From contig NZ_JAFHKL010000005.1 in assembly GCF_016937655.1 (NCBI RefSeq), positions 186,001 to 250,000 of the forward strand: DNA of 64,000 bases, written 5' to 3'. Source of the stretch: Chromobacterium alkanivorans. GTDB lineage: Bacteria > Pseudomonadota > Gammaproteobacteria > Burkholderiales > Chromobacteriaceae. The notes under the pieces were generated by a model. It ran no database searches and was not told the DNA's origin. It saw only the letters and a list, made by a program, of their open reading frames with translations. Below are positions 42,237 to 50,088 of the stretch, one piece after another. The stretch's first letter is position 1. Each line of letters starts with the position of its first letter. Position numbers and translations under genes: made by a program.

Positions 42237-44948
42237 ATGACCGATAACCTGTTCGCCAAGGAAACCATCCCCATCAGCCTCGAAGAGGAGATGCGTCGCT
42301 CTTATCTGGATTACGCGATGAGCGTGATCGTGGGCCGCGCCTTGCCTGATGTGCGCGATGGCCTGAAGCCGGTGCACCGTCGGGTGCTGTACGCCATGCA
42401 CGAGCTGTCCAACGACTGGAACCGCGCGTACAAGAAATCGGCGCGTATCGTTGGCGACGTGATCGGTAAATACCACCCGCACGGCGACAGCGCGGTATAC
42501 GACACCATCGTGCGCCTGGCGCAGGATTTTTCGCTGCGCTACCCCTTGGTGGACGGTCAGGGCAACTTCGGTTCGGTGGACGGCGACAACGCCGCCGCGA
42601 TGCGGTACACCGAGATCCGCATGGCGCGCATCGCCCACGAGCTGCTTGCCGACATCGAGAAGGAAACCGTGGACTTCGGTCCCAACTACGACGGTTCCGA
42701 GCACGAGCCGCTGATCCTGCCGGCCAAGATCCCCAATCTGTTGATCAACGGTTCTTCCGGCATCGCCGTGGGCATGGCCACCAATATCCCGCCGCACAAC
42801 CTCAACGAGGTGGTGGACGCCTGCCTGGCCTTGCTGGCCAACAGCGAACTGACCATTGACGAGCTGATCGACATCATCCCGGCGCCGGACTTCCCCACCG
42901 CCGGCATCATCTACGGCACCGCCGGCGTCAAGGAAGGCTACCGCACCGGCCGCGGCCGCGTGATCATGCGCGCGCGCGTCCATTTCGAAGACATCGGCAA
43001 GGGCGACCGCCAGGCCATCATCGTCGACGAGATTCCGTACCAGGTGAACAAGGCGCGGCTGCTGGAACGCATCGGCGAGCTGGTGCGCGATAAGCAGATC
43101 GAAGGCATTTCCGACCTGCGCGACGAGTCCGACAAATCCGGCATGCGCGTGGTGATCGAGCTCAAGCGCGGCGAAATGCCGGAAGTGGTGCTCAACCACC
43201 TGTACAAGCTGACCCAGCTGCAGGACAGCTTCGGCATCAATATGGTGGCGCTGGTGGACGGCCAGCCGCGCCTGCTGAACCTGAAGCAGATCCTGGTGGA
43301 ATTCCTGCGTCACCGCCGCGAAGTGGTGACCCGTCGCACCATCTTCGAACTGCGCAAGGCGCGCGAACGCGGCCACATCCTGGAAGGCCTGGCCGTCGCG
43401 CTGTCCAACGTCGACGAAATCATCGCGCTGATCAAGGCGTCGGAAACTCCGCCGCAAGCCAAGATCGCGCTGATGGAGCGCGAATGGCGCTCGCCGCTGG
43501 TGGAGGAAATGCTGTCCCGCGTGGATCAGGACAAGGCGCGCCCGGACGGGTTGGCGGAAGAGTTCGGCCTCAAGGCCAACGGCTACCGCCTGTCCGACGC
43601 CCAGGCCCAGGCCATCCTGGAAATGCGCCTGCAGCGCCTGACCGGTCTGGAGCAGGACAAGATCGTCGCCGAATACCGCGACATCATGGCGGTGATCCTG
43701 GACTTGCTGGACATCCTGGCCAAGCCGGAACGGATCAACCAGATCATCAGCGAAGAACTGACCGCCATCCGCGCCCAGTTCGGCGACGCGCGCCGCTCCG
43801 AGATCGAGCCCTTCGGCGGCGACATCAATATCGAGGACCTGATCACCCCGCAGGACATGGTGGTGACCATTTCCCACACCGGCTACATCAAGGCCCAGCC
43901 CATCGACGACTACAGCGCCCAGCGCCGCGGCGGTCGCGGCAAGCAGGCGGCGGCCACCAAGGACGACGATTTCATCGACACCCTGTTCGTGGCCAACACC
44001 CACGACTTCGTGCTGTGTTTCTCCAGCCGCGGCCGCTGCTACTGGCGCAAGGTCTACGATCTGCCGCAGGGCGGCCGCCAGAGCCGCGGCAAGCCCATGG
44101 TCAACGTGCTGCCGCTGGAAGATGGCGAGAAGATCAACGCGCTGCTGCCGGTCAAGGAATTCCGCGACGACCAGTACGTGTTCATGGCCACCGCCGACGG
44201 CACCGTGAAGAAGACGCCGCTGCGCGCCTTCTCCAAGCCGCGCGCGGCGGGCATCATCGCCATCAATCTGGACGAGGGCAACTATCTGATCGGCGTGGCG
44301 CTGACCTGCGGCAAGAGCGTGGCCGGCCAGGGTGACGAGGATGACGAGGCCATCGTAGAAGAAGACATCGCGGTTGAAGGCGAGCTGATCGAGGACGGCC
44401 TGCCGGTCGAGGGCGATCAGGTGATGCTGTTCTCCGACGCCGGCAAATCGGTGCGCTTCAGCGAAAGCCAGGTGCGGCCGATGGGACGCACTTCCCGAGG
44501 CGTGCGCGGCATGAAGCTGGGCGAAGGCCAGAAGCTGATCTCCCTGCTGGTGACCAACTCCGAAGACCAGATGGTGCTGACTGCCAGCAACGGCGGTTAC
44601 GGCAAGCGCACCCGCACCGGCGATTTCCGCCTGACCAGCCGCGGCACCCAGGGCGTGATCGCCATGGACCTGACCGACAAGACCGGCTTCAAGCTGGTGG
44701 CCGCCAGCCTGGTGGAGGAAACCGACGACGTGATGCTGATCACCACCGGCGGCGTGCTGATCCGCACCAAGGTGGCGGAAGTGCGCGAAACCGGCCGTTC
44801 CGCCCAGGGCGTGCGCCTGATCAATCTGGACGAAGGCGAGCAGCTGATCGGCCTGGAGAAAGTGGCCGAGGGCGATAGCGACGACGACGCGGACGCGCTG
44901 GAAGGCGAAGACGGCGTCGAAGCCGCGGACGAGGGCGGCGAGGCATGA
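42237..44948 (+). CDS. gyrA: DNA gyrase subunit A
   Basis: The 903-residue subunit cuts and rejoins DNA in gyrase. It has the winged-helix region [25 protein letters not shown] and the quinolone-region motif [23 protein letters not shown], with the wild-type-like Ser and an acidic-region Asp. The catalytic Tyr is in [10 protein letters not shown]-terminal beta-pinwheel repeats include the GyrA box QRRGGRGK. It ends in a long acidic tail. The ATG at 42237 is chosen by homology; an in-frame ATG at 42186 would add 17 residues from the leader hairpin. Confidence 0.97.
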   Translation: MTDNLFAKETIPISLEEEMRRSYLDYAMSVIVGRALPDVRDGLKPVHRRVLYAMHELSNDWNRAYKKSARIVGDVIGKYHPHGDSAVYDTIVRLAQDFSLRYPLVDGQGNFGSVDGDNAAAMRYTEIRMARIAHELLADIEKETVDFGPNYDGSEHEPLILPAKIPNLLINGSSGIAVGMATNIPPHNLNEVVDACLALLANSELTIDELIDIIPAPDFPTAGIIYGTAGVKEGYRTGRGRVIMRARVHFEDIGKGDRQAIIVDEIPYQVNKARLLERIGELVRDKQIEGISDLRDESDKSGMRVVIELKRGEMPEVVLNHLYKLTQLQDSFGINMVALVDGQPRLLNLKQILVEFLRHRREVVTRRTIFELRKARERGHILEGLAVALSNVDEIIALIKASETPPQAKIALMEREWRSPLVEEMLSRVDQDKARPDGLAEEFGLKANGYRLSDAQAQAILEMRLQRLTGLEQDKIVAEYRDIMAVILDLLDILAKPERINQIISEELTAIRAQFGDARRSEIEPFGGDINIEDLITPQDMVVTISHTGYIKAQPIDDYSAQRRGGRGKQAAATKDDDFIDTLFVANTHDFVLCFSSRGRCYWRKVYDLPQGGRQSRGKPMVNVLPLEDGEKINALLPVKEFRDDQYVFMATADGTVKKTPLRAFSKPRAAGIIAINLDEGNYLIGVALTCGKSVAGQGDEDDEAIVEEDIAVEGELIEDGLPVEGDQVMLFSDAGKSVRFSESQVRPMGRTSRGVRGMKLGEGQKLISLLVTNSEDQMVLTASNGGYGKRTRTGDFRLTSRGTQGVIAMDLTDKTGFKLVAASLVEETDDVMLITTGGVLIRTKVAEVRETGRSAQGVRLINLDEGEQLIGLEKVAEGDSDDDADALEGEDGVEAADEGGEA

Positions 44949-45412
44949 TTCCGACGCCGGCCAATCCCGAAGTGCTGGAGGCGATGAGCCAGCTTTTCGT
45001 CTCCTTTCCGCACTGTCACGCCCTGGGTTTCCAGTACATCGGCACCGAGGGGCGCAGGCCCACCCTGAAAGTGGACTGGCGCGAGGATCTGGTCGGCAAT
45101 CCGGTCACCGGCATTCTGCACGGCGGGGTGATCACCTCGCTGGTGGACACCTGCAGCGCGGTGGCGGTGACGGCGCATCTGCCGGAGCTGGAAACCATCG
45201 CCACGCTGGATCTGCGCATCGATTATCTGAAGGCCGCCACGCCGGGCAAGCCCATCTTCTGCCGGGCGGAATGCTATCGGCTGACCCGCCAGATCGCCTT
45301 TACCCGCGCGGTGTGCTACCACGAATCGCCCAGCGATCCGATCGCCCACGGCGTGGCCACCTTCATGCGCGAATCCAGCCGCACGCCGATGCTGCCGGAG
45401 GCCGCCGCATGA
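44945..45412 (+). CDS. PaaI-type hotdog thioesterase (first of two)
   Basis: A 155-residue acyl-CoA thioesterase-like protein. The hotdog signature [25 protein letters not shown] (about 50-75) is followed by [22 protein letters not shown]. The substrate is unknown. Its start overlaps the gyrA stop (ATGA), and its own stop overlaps the second thioesterase. The pair may form a heteromer, but that is a guess from gene order. Confidence 0.85.
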   Translation: MIPTPANPEVLEAMSQLFVSFPHCHALGFQYIGTEGRRPTLKVDWREDLVGNPVTGILHGGVITSLVDTCSAVAVTAHLPELETIATLDLRIDYLKAATPGKPIFCRAECYRLTRQIAFTRAVCYHESPSDPIAHGVATFMRESSRTPMLPEAAA

Positions 45413-45849
45413 GCCAGTTCATGGAGCGTTTCAACGCCTTGCGCGATCAAAAAGCTTATGCGCAAATCGTCAACGAGCTGCCCTATAACAAGCTGATGGG
45501 GATGGAGCTGGCCGAGGACGAGGCCGGCGAGTTGTTGTTCCTGCTGCCGTTCTCCGAACGCAACGTCGGCAACACCGCCTTGCCGGCCTTGCACGGCGGC
45601 CTGATCGGCGGCTTCCTGGAAAGCGCGGCGATGCTGCATCTGATGTGGAACCGCGAATCGCTGGAAACGCCGAAGATCGTCGATTTCTCGCTGGACTACC
45701 TGCGCCCCGGCCGCGCGCAAACCCTGTACGCCAAGTGCGAGATCACCAAGCAGGGCAAACGGGTGGCCAATGTGCTGATCGAAGCCTGGCAGGAAGACCG
45801 GCGAAAGCCGGTCGCCGTGGCGAGAGCCCACTTCCTGCTCAGCCAGTAA
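45409..45849 (+). CDS. PaaI-type hotdog thioesterase (second of two)
   Basis: The 146-residue protein starts [20 protein letters not shown]. The hotdog core is NTALPALHGGLIGGFLESAAMLHLMW, followed by KIVDFSLDYLRPGRAQTLYAKC. It is similar in layout to the gene before it but clearly diverged. The ATG at 45409 overlaps the previous stop. A hairpin follows the gene (AAGGCCCG/CGGGCCTT, 45859-45886), which may terminate the gyrA operon weakly since it has no T run. Confidence 0.85.
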   Translation: MSQFMERFNALRDQKAYAQIVNELPYNKLMGMELAEDEAGELLFLLPFSERNVGNTALPALHGGLIGGFLESAAMLHLMWNRESLETPKIVDFSLDYLRPGRAQTLYAKCEITKQGKRVANVLIEAWQEDRRKPVAVARAHFLLSQ

Positions 45850-45953
45850 GCTATAACAAAGGCCCGGCGCTTCGCGATCGGGCCTTCGCATATCAAGGCC
45901 CGGAGTTCGCCGGCGCGGGTGCCGAGGGCCGTCAACGCAAATAGAGGATGAAC

Positions 45954-47042
45954 ATGGCCAAAGTGTACAACTTCTCCGCCGGCCCCGCCGTGCTGCCGCA
46001 CCAGGTGCTGGCCGAAGCGCAAAGCGAAATGCTGGACTGGCACGGCTCCGGCATGTGCGTGATGGAAATGAGCCATCGCGGCAAGGAGTTCATGGAAATC
46101 ATCCATGACGCCGAGCACGACTTGCGCGAACTGATGCAGATTCCCGCCAACTACAAGGTGCTGTTCCTGCAGGGCGGCGCCTCGCTGCAATTCTCCCAGG
46201 TGCCGCTTAATCTATTGGGCGAGCGCGACAGCGTGGACATCGTCAACACCGGCCACTGGTCCAAGCTGGCGATCAAGGAAGCGCGCCGCTACGCCAAGGT
46301 CAATGTGGCGGCCAGCAGCGAGGACCGCAACTTCGCCTACGTGCCGGACGAAGCCGCCTGGCAGCGCGACCCCAAGGCGGCCTATCTGCACTACACCTCC
46401 AACGAGACCATAGGCGGCCTGCAATTCCCCTTCGTGCCGCAAAGCCTGCCCGACGTGCCGCTGGTCTGCGACATGTCCTCGGACTTCCTGTCGCGCGAAG
46501 TGGACGTCAGCCAGTTCGGCCTGATCTACGCCGGCGCGCAGAAGAACATCGGCCCGTCCGGCCTGGTGGTGTTGATCGTGCGCGAAGACCTGCTGGGCAA
46601 GGCGCGCGCCGACCTGCCCACCATGCTCAACTACCAGGTCCACGCCGACGCGGATTCGATGTACAACACGCCGCCCACCTTCCCGATCTACATCTCCGGC
46701 CTGGTGTTCAAATGGCTGAAGGAGCAGGGCGGCGTCAAATCCATCGCCACCCGCAACGAGGAAAAGGCCGGCTTGCTCAATCACGTGATCGAGTCCAGCG
46801 GCGGCTTCTACCATACCCATATCGACGCGCCGTTCCGCTCGCGAATGAACGTGGTGTTCCGGCTCAAGGATGAGGGCCTGGAAGAGACCTTCCTGCTGGA
46901 GGCGCGCAAGAACGGCCTGATTCAGCTGAAGGGGCACCGCGCGGTGGGCGGCATCCGCGCCTCCATCTACAACGCGATGCCGATAGAAGGCGTCAAGTCG
47001 CTGGCCAACTTCATGCAGGACTTCGCCCGCATGCACGGCTGA
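45954..47042 (+). CDS. serC: Phosphoserine aminotransferase
   Basis: This PLP enzyme makes phosphoserine from 3-phosphohydroxypyruvate, and also serves pyridoxal phosphate synthesis. The 362-residue protein begins MAKVYNFSAGPAVLPHQVL and has SHRGKEFMEI, VLFLQGGASLQFSQVPLNL and the PLP lysine in YAGAQKNIGPSGL (about 196). The ATG at 45954 has AGAGG at 6 nt. The ATG two codons earlier abuts that site and is rejected. It is monocistronic, with a good terminator. Confidence 0.96.
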   Translation: MAKVYNFSAGPAVLPHQVLAEAQSEMLDWHGSGMCVMEMSHRGKEFMEIIHDAEHDLRELMQIPANYKVLFLQGGASLQFSQVPLNLLGERDSVDIVNTGHWSKLAIKEARRYAKVNVAASSEDRNFAYVPDEAAWQRDPKAAYLHYTSNETIGGLQFPFVPQSLPDVPLVCDMSSDFLSREVDVSQFGLIYAGAQKNIGPSGLVVLIVREDLLGKARADLPTMLNYQVHADADSMYNTPPTFPIYISGLVFKWLKEQGGVKSIATRNEEKAGLLNHVIESSGGFYHTHIDAPFRSRMNVVFRLKDEGLEETFLLEARKNGLIQLKGHRAVGGIRASIYNAMPIEGVKSLANFMQDFARMHG

Positions 47043-47066
47043 GCCGTTTCCCCCGGCTCGCCGTTC

Positions 47067-47092
47067 AAGCCCGCCGTCAGGCGGGCTTTTTC
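47067..47092 (+). terminator. Terminator of serC
   Basis: AAGCCCGCC and GGCGGGCTT form a 9-bp stem with a GTCA loop, followed by TTT. Confidence 0.88.
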
Positions 47093-47181
47093 ATGGCGGA
47101 GGCGAACGAAGCCGCCGCGCCGCGGTCTATCCCCGGTCGCCGCCGAATGGCCGGCGGCCGGCAGCCAAGAACAGGAGTGAA

Positions 47182-47529
47182 ATGATGAAATCCGCCGTAT
47201 TCGCCGTACTGGCCCTGAGCAGCGCGGCCGCGCTGGCCAAACCGCTGACCTTGCCGGAGATCCCGGCCGGACAGCGCCAGATCGTCAACTACGTCTGCGC
47301 CGACGGCGCCAAGCTGACGGTCAAGTATTACAACGTCAAGAACGGGCAGAGCTTCGCGGTATTGCCTATCGAGGGCAAGACCATGCTGTTGGCCAATGTG
47401 GTGTCCGGCTCCGGCGCCAAATACGCGGCCGAGCAATACAGCTGGTGGACCAAGGGGCCGGAAGGCGCGCTGCGTAACGAGAACAGCGACAAGGCCTTGC
47501 TGGACGATTGCAAGGAAAGTCGGCGCTAA
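47182..47529 (+). CDS. MliC/PliC-type C-type lysozyme inhibitor
   Basis: A secreted 115-residue protein. The signal peptide ends ALAKP, followed by a MliC domain with VNYVCADGAKLTVKYYN, the inhibitory-loop-like VVSGSGAKYAAEQYSWWTKGPEGAL and a final DDCKES, so two cysteines could form the family disulfide. It lacks a lipobox and is therefore of the periplasmic (PliC) kind. It would protect murein from host or competitor lysozyme. An ATG at 47185 has equally good spacing to AGGAG. Its TAA stop is also the left target duplication of an R1 element. Confidence 0.8.
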   Translation: MMKSAVFAVLALSSAAALAKPLTLPEIPAGQRQIVNYVCADGAKLTVKYYNVKNGQSFAVLPIEGKTMLLANVVSGSGAKYAAEQYSWWTKGPEGALRNENSDKALLDDCKESRR

Positions 47530-47669
47530 GAAGCTGTTTGCGCTCTGCTGCGCCGCGGCGATGCCGTGTTGAAAACCGCTGCGAAATGCTCATGTGCCAC
47601 TCGTACATTCTGCTTTCTCGGCGGTTTTCGCCTTGTCTCGCTCTGGCTCGCGGGATCGTAAACGCGTTC
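47530..47669 (-). repeat. R1 element, 140 bp, inserted at the pliC stop codon
   Basis: Inverted relative to the other R1 copies. The ends are GAAGCTGTTTGCGCTCT and GATCGTAAACGCGTTC. TAA flanks both sides (47527-47529 and 47670-47672). The left TAA is the stop codon of the lysozyme-inhibitor gene. The right TAA also serves as the left flank of the R2 element that follows without a gap. Confidence 0.85.
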
Positions 47670-47672
47670 TAA

Positions 47673-47806
47673 GACCCGCTAACAACACCCCTGATCCTGC
47701 GTTGCGCCTCCTTGTCGTACTACGGGTACTGTAGCTTCGCGGAAACTTCGTTTTCAGCGTCGGCGCGCCTCGGCTCAGGTAGGCTGCGTGGTTTTGTCAG
47801 CGGCTC
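47673..47806. repeat. R2 element, 134 bp, abutting the EAL-gene stop codon
   Basis: The ends are GACCCGCTAACAACACC and GTTTTGTCAGCGGCTC, flanked by TAA (47670-47672 and 47807-47809). It is 22 bp longer than other R2 copies because of an extra AGCTTCGCGGAAACTTCGTT-type stretch in the middle. The minus-strand TAG stop of the EAL gene is formed by the element's last base (47806) and the first two bases of the flank. Confidence 0.8.
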
Positions 47807-49410
47807 TAAAGCGCCGAACCGGACTCCGCCGCCGCCGCGCGCGCGGCGTCCAGCTCCGGGCGCAGCAGAAATTCGCGCAGCGGCATCGGCCGCGCAAACA
47901 GATAGCCCTGCAGCCAGCCCACGCCCAGCCGGCTAAGATAGGCGCGCTGGGCCTCCGTCTCCACCCCTTCCGCCACGATTTCCAGCTTAAGTTTGTGCGC
48001 CAGCTCGGCCACGCTGTCGACGATGTGGCTGGACGGCGCGTCCGCGCCTATGCTGGCGGTGAAGCTTTTGTCTATCTTGATGCCGTCCAGCGGCAGTTGC
48101 TGCAAATAGACCAGGCTGGAATGGCCGGTGCCGAAATCGTCTATCGCTATCTTCACTCCCAGTTCGCGCAGCCGAGCCAGCCGCTCGCAAGCCTCCGGCG
48201 TGGGCTCCACCATCTCTCTTTCCGTCAACTCCAGCACCAGATTCAGCTCCCCCGGCGGGAAGTGCTCGAGAAACTGTCGGCAGTCCGCCAGCAAGGCGTC
48301 GTCGCGCAGATGGGCTGCGGTGATGTTGATGCCCAGGTGGAACTTGGGCGGCAGCCGGCTCCGCCCCAGGGTTCGCGCCAGCTGGCGCATCATCTGCCGC
48401 GTCATCGGCACGATCATGCCGCAATCCTCGGCGCGGGGAATGAACAGGTCGGGCCGGATCAGGCCGTCGCGCGGATGGCGCCAGCGCATCAGCGCTTCCG
48501 CGCCTTGCCAGCCCAGCCCGTCCGCGCGCACCACCGGCTGTAGAAAAGGTTCGAACTCGCCGTTGTCCAGCGCGCGCCGCAACTCTATGGTGGGCGAGGC
48601 CGGCCGGTTCAACTGCCAGCGCAGCGCGGCGGCCAGCACCAGACCCAGCGCCGCCATGCTGATAAACACCAGCTCATAGCTGTTGGCCATCTGCCGGTAC
48701 AGGTCGCGGTGGTTGAAGCCGCTGACCACGGTATAGGGGTGGCGGGAGGAGGCGCGTTCTATCGTGAGCAGGTCGAAGGGCGGGCTGGGGTTGTCGTGCA
48801 CCGCGTGATCCGGCCCTATCCAATGCCGTCCGACGCGCATATAGACCGGGCTGTAGTCGCTGGCCATGTCCAGGCTGAACTGCAGATGCACGCCGTCGAT
48901 GGCGATGTAGATGGCGGCCTGGCCCGACTGCTTGCGGTAGATGATCAAAGGGCGGCCCGGCGTCAGCTCGTTGCCGGACATCAGGCGCAGCGTAGTTTCC
49001 GGCTGCGGCTTGTCCGGCGGCGAGATCTGCCGGTGGTAGACGCCGAACAGCGAGGAGCAATAAAGAATGCCGCCGCGCTCCAGCGTGACGCTGCGGATGA
49101 AGGGCACGATGGTGACCTGTTTGCGCAGCGCCTGTTCAATCCGCGAACACGGCTGGCCGGTCAGCGGGGCGACGGTGCCGGCGGCCTGCGCCGCGTAGTC
49201 CAGCATCAGGTCCAGCATGCTTTCCGCCTGGCTGGTTTGCAGCATGGCCTGCTGTTGCAGCCGGTTGCTCTCCTGCCAATAGACGATGGGGGTGATGACG
49301 GTCAGAGGCAGCAGCGCGGCAACGCAGATCAACAGCCAGCGGCTGATGCGGGCGGGCAGGGTCAGGCGGCGGGACAGCATGGCGCGGATGCGAAGGTCGG
49401 CATGGTTCAT
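47806..49410 (-). CDS. CSS-motif EAL cyclic-di-GMP phosphodiesterase
   Basis: The 534-residue membrane protein has a span near residues 25-45, a periplasmic domain containing the CSS motif (GILYCSSLFGVYH, about 115) and a second span near 250. A cytoplasmic EAL domain follows, with GAEALMRWRHP, ELTEREMVEP and DDFGTGHSSL, so the catalytic residues look intact. CSS-EAL proteins sense periplasmic redox state through disulfides and degrade c-di-GMP. The protein ends SGSAL followed by TAG, and that stop is completed by an R2 element. The original C-terminus may have been trimmed. Confidence 0.9.
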   Translation of the reverse strand: MNHADLRIRAMLSRRLTLPARISRWLLICVAALLPLTVITPIVYWQESNRLQQQAMLQTSQAESMLDLMLDYAAQAAGTVAPLTGQPCSRIEQALRKQVTIVPFIRSVTLERGGILYCSSLFGVYHRQISPPDKPQPETTLRLMSGNELTPGRPLIIYRKQSGQAAIYIAIDGVHLQFSLDMASDYSPVYMRVGRHWIGPDHAVHDNPSPPFDLLTIERASSRHPYTVVSGFNHRDLYRQMANSYELVFISMAALGLVLAAALRWQLNRPASPTIELRRALDNGEFEPFLQPVVRADGLGWQGAEALMRWRHPRDGLIRPDLFIPRAEDCGMIVPMTRQMMRQLARTLGRSRLPPKFHLGINITAAHLRDDALLADCRQFLEHFPPGELNLVLELTEREMVEPTPEACERLARLRELGVKIAIDDFGTGHSSLVYLQQLPLDGIKIDKSFTASIGADAPSSHIVDSVAELAHKLKLEIVAEGVETEAQRAYLSRLGVGWLQGYLFARPMPLREFLLRPELDAARAAAAESGSAL

Positions 49411-49443
49411 GATATACGAGGGCCGCCGCCGTTGCCGGGCGGG

Positions 49444-49968
49444 CTAGGCGTCCGCCGCTTCCGGCTGCGACAGGTAGGCCAGGCTCAGCAGGATGAAGCC
49501 GATGAAGGCGTAGGCCTTCATCTGGCCGTTCCATTGGCTGGCCCACATCGCGAAGTATTCGCCGCCTATCACCGCGAAGCCGGTGTGCCAGATCAGCAGC
49601 GCCGGAATACAGCCCAGCGTGAACAGCGTCTTGCCGCGCAGATAGGCGTCCTCGCGCGCGCATAGCGCGCCGCGCAGCATGGCGCCGCCGCCCCAGGCGC
49701 AGATCAGGCCGAAGCTCAGTTCGCCGGCGATGATGGCCAGATAGGCCGCTTGCTGCACGCCGGGATGGGTGATGGCGCGGCTTTTCAGCGCTTGGCCGTT
49801 GAACCAGGGCTCCATGCCGTCCATGGCCAGCACGTGGCGGACGAATTGCCAGTTGCTGTCGTAGTCCAGAATGTTGCCGCTGGCGACCAGCAGGCCGAAC
49901 AGGGCGATGGAAAGCGCGAGCAGGCTTTTGAAGCACTGCTGGGCGCGGCGCAGAGAAGGTAGGCTCAT
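49444..49968 (-). CDS. DUF2165 small integral membrane protein
   Basis: The 174-residue protein starts MSLPSLRRAQQCFKSLLALS and has about four membrane spans (for example SLLALSIALFGLLVASGNIL and AYLAIIAGELSFGLICAWGG). It matches the DUF2165 family, whose function is unknown. The ATG at 49968 is preceded by AAGGAG. It lies 33 bp upstream of the EAL gene on the same strand, so the two may be co-transcribed. Confidence 0.8.
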   Translation of the reverse strand: MSLPSLRRAQQCFKSLLALSIALFGLLVASGNILDYDSNWQFVRHVLAMDGMEPWFNGQALKSRAITHPGVQQAAYLAIIAGELSFGLICAWGGGAMLRGALCAREDAYLRGKTLFTLGCIPALLIWHTGFAVIGGEYFAMWASQWNGQMKAYAFIGFILLSLAYLSQPEAADA

Positions 49969-50041
49969 GGGATCTCCTTGTGGTGGGGGCGAGGCGATTG
50001 TGCCAGCGCGGCGTCGAACTGGGAATGGCTTGCTCCGGCGT

Positions 50042-50066
50042 AAAAAAACCCCGCGCAAGCGGGGTC
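50042..50066 (-). terminator. Terminator of the mgtA locus
   Basis: On the minus strand CCCCGC-TTGC-GCGGGG is followed by seven T residues. It ends the long magnesium transcript. Confidence 0.93.
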
Positions 50067-50088
50067 GGGGTTGGAACTGTCTGCCGGC

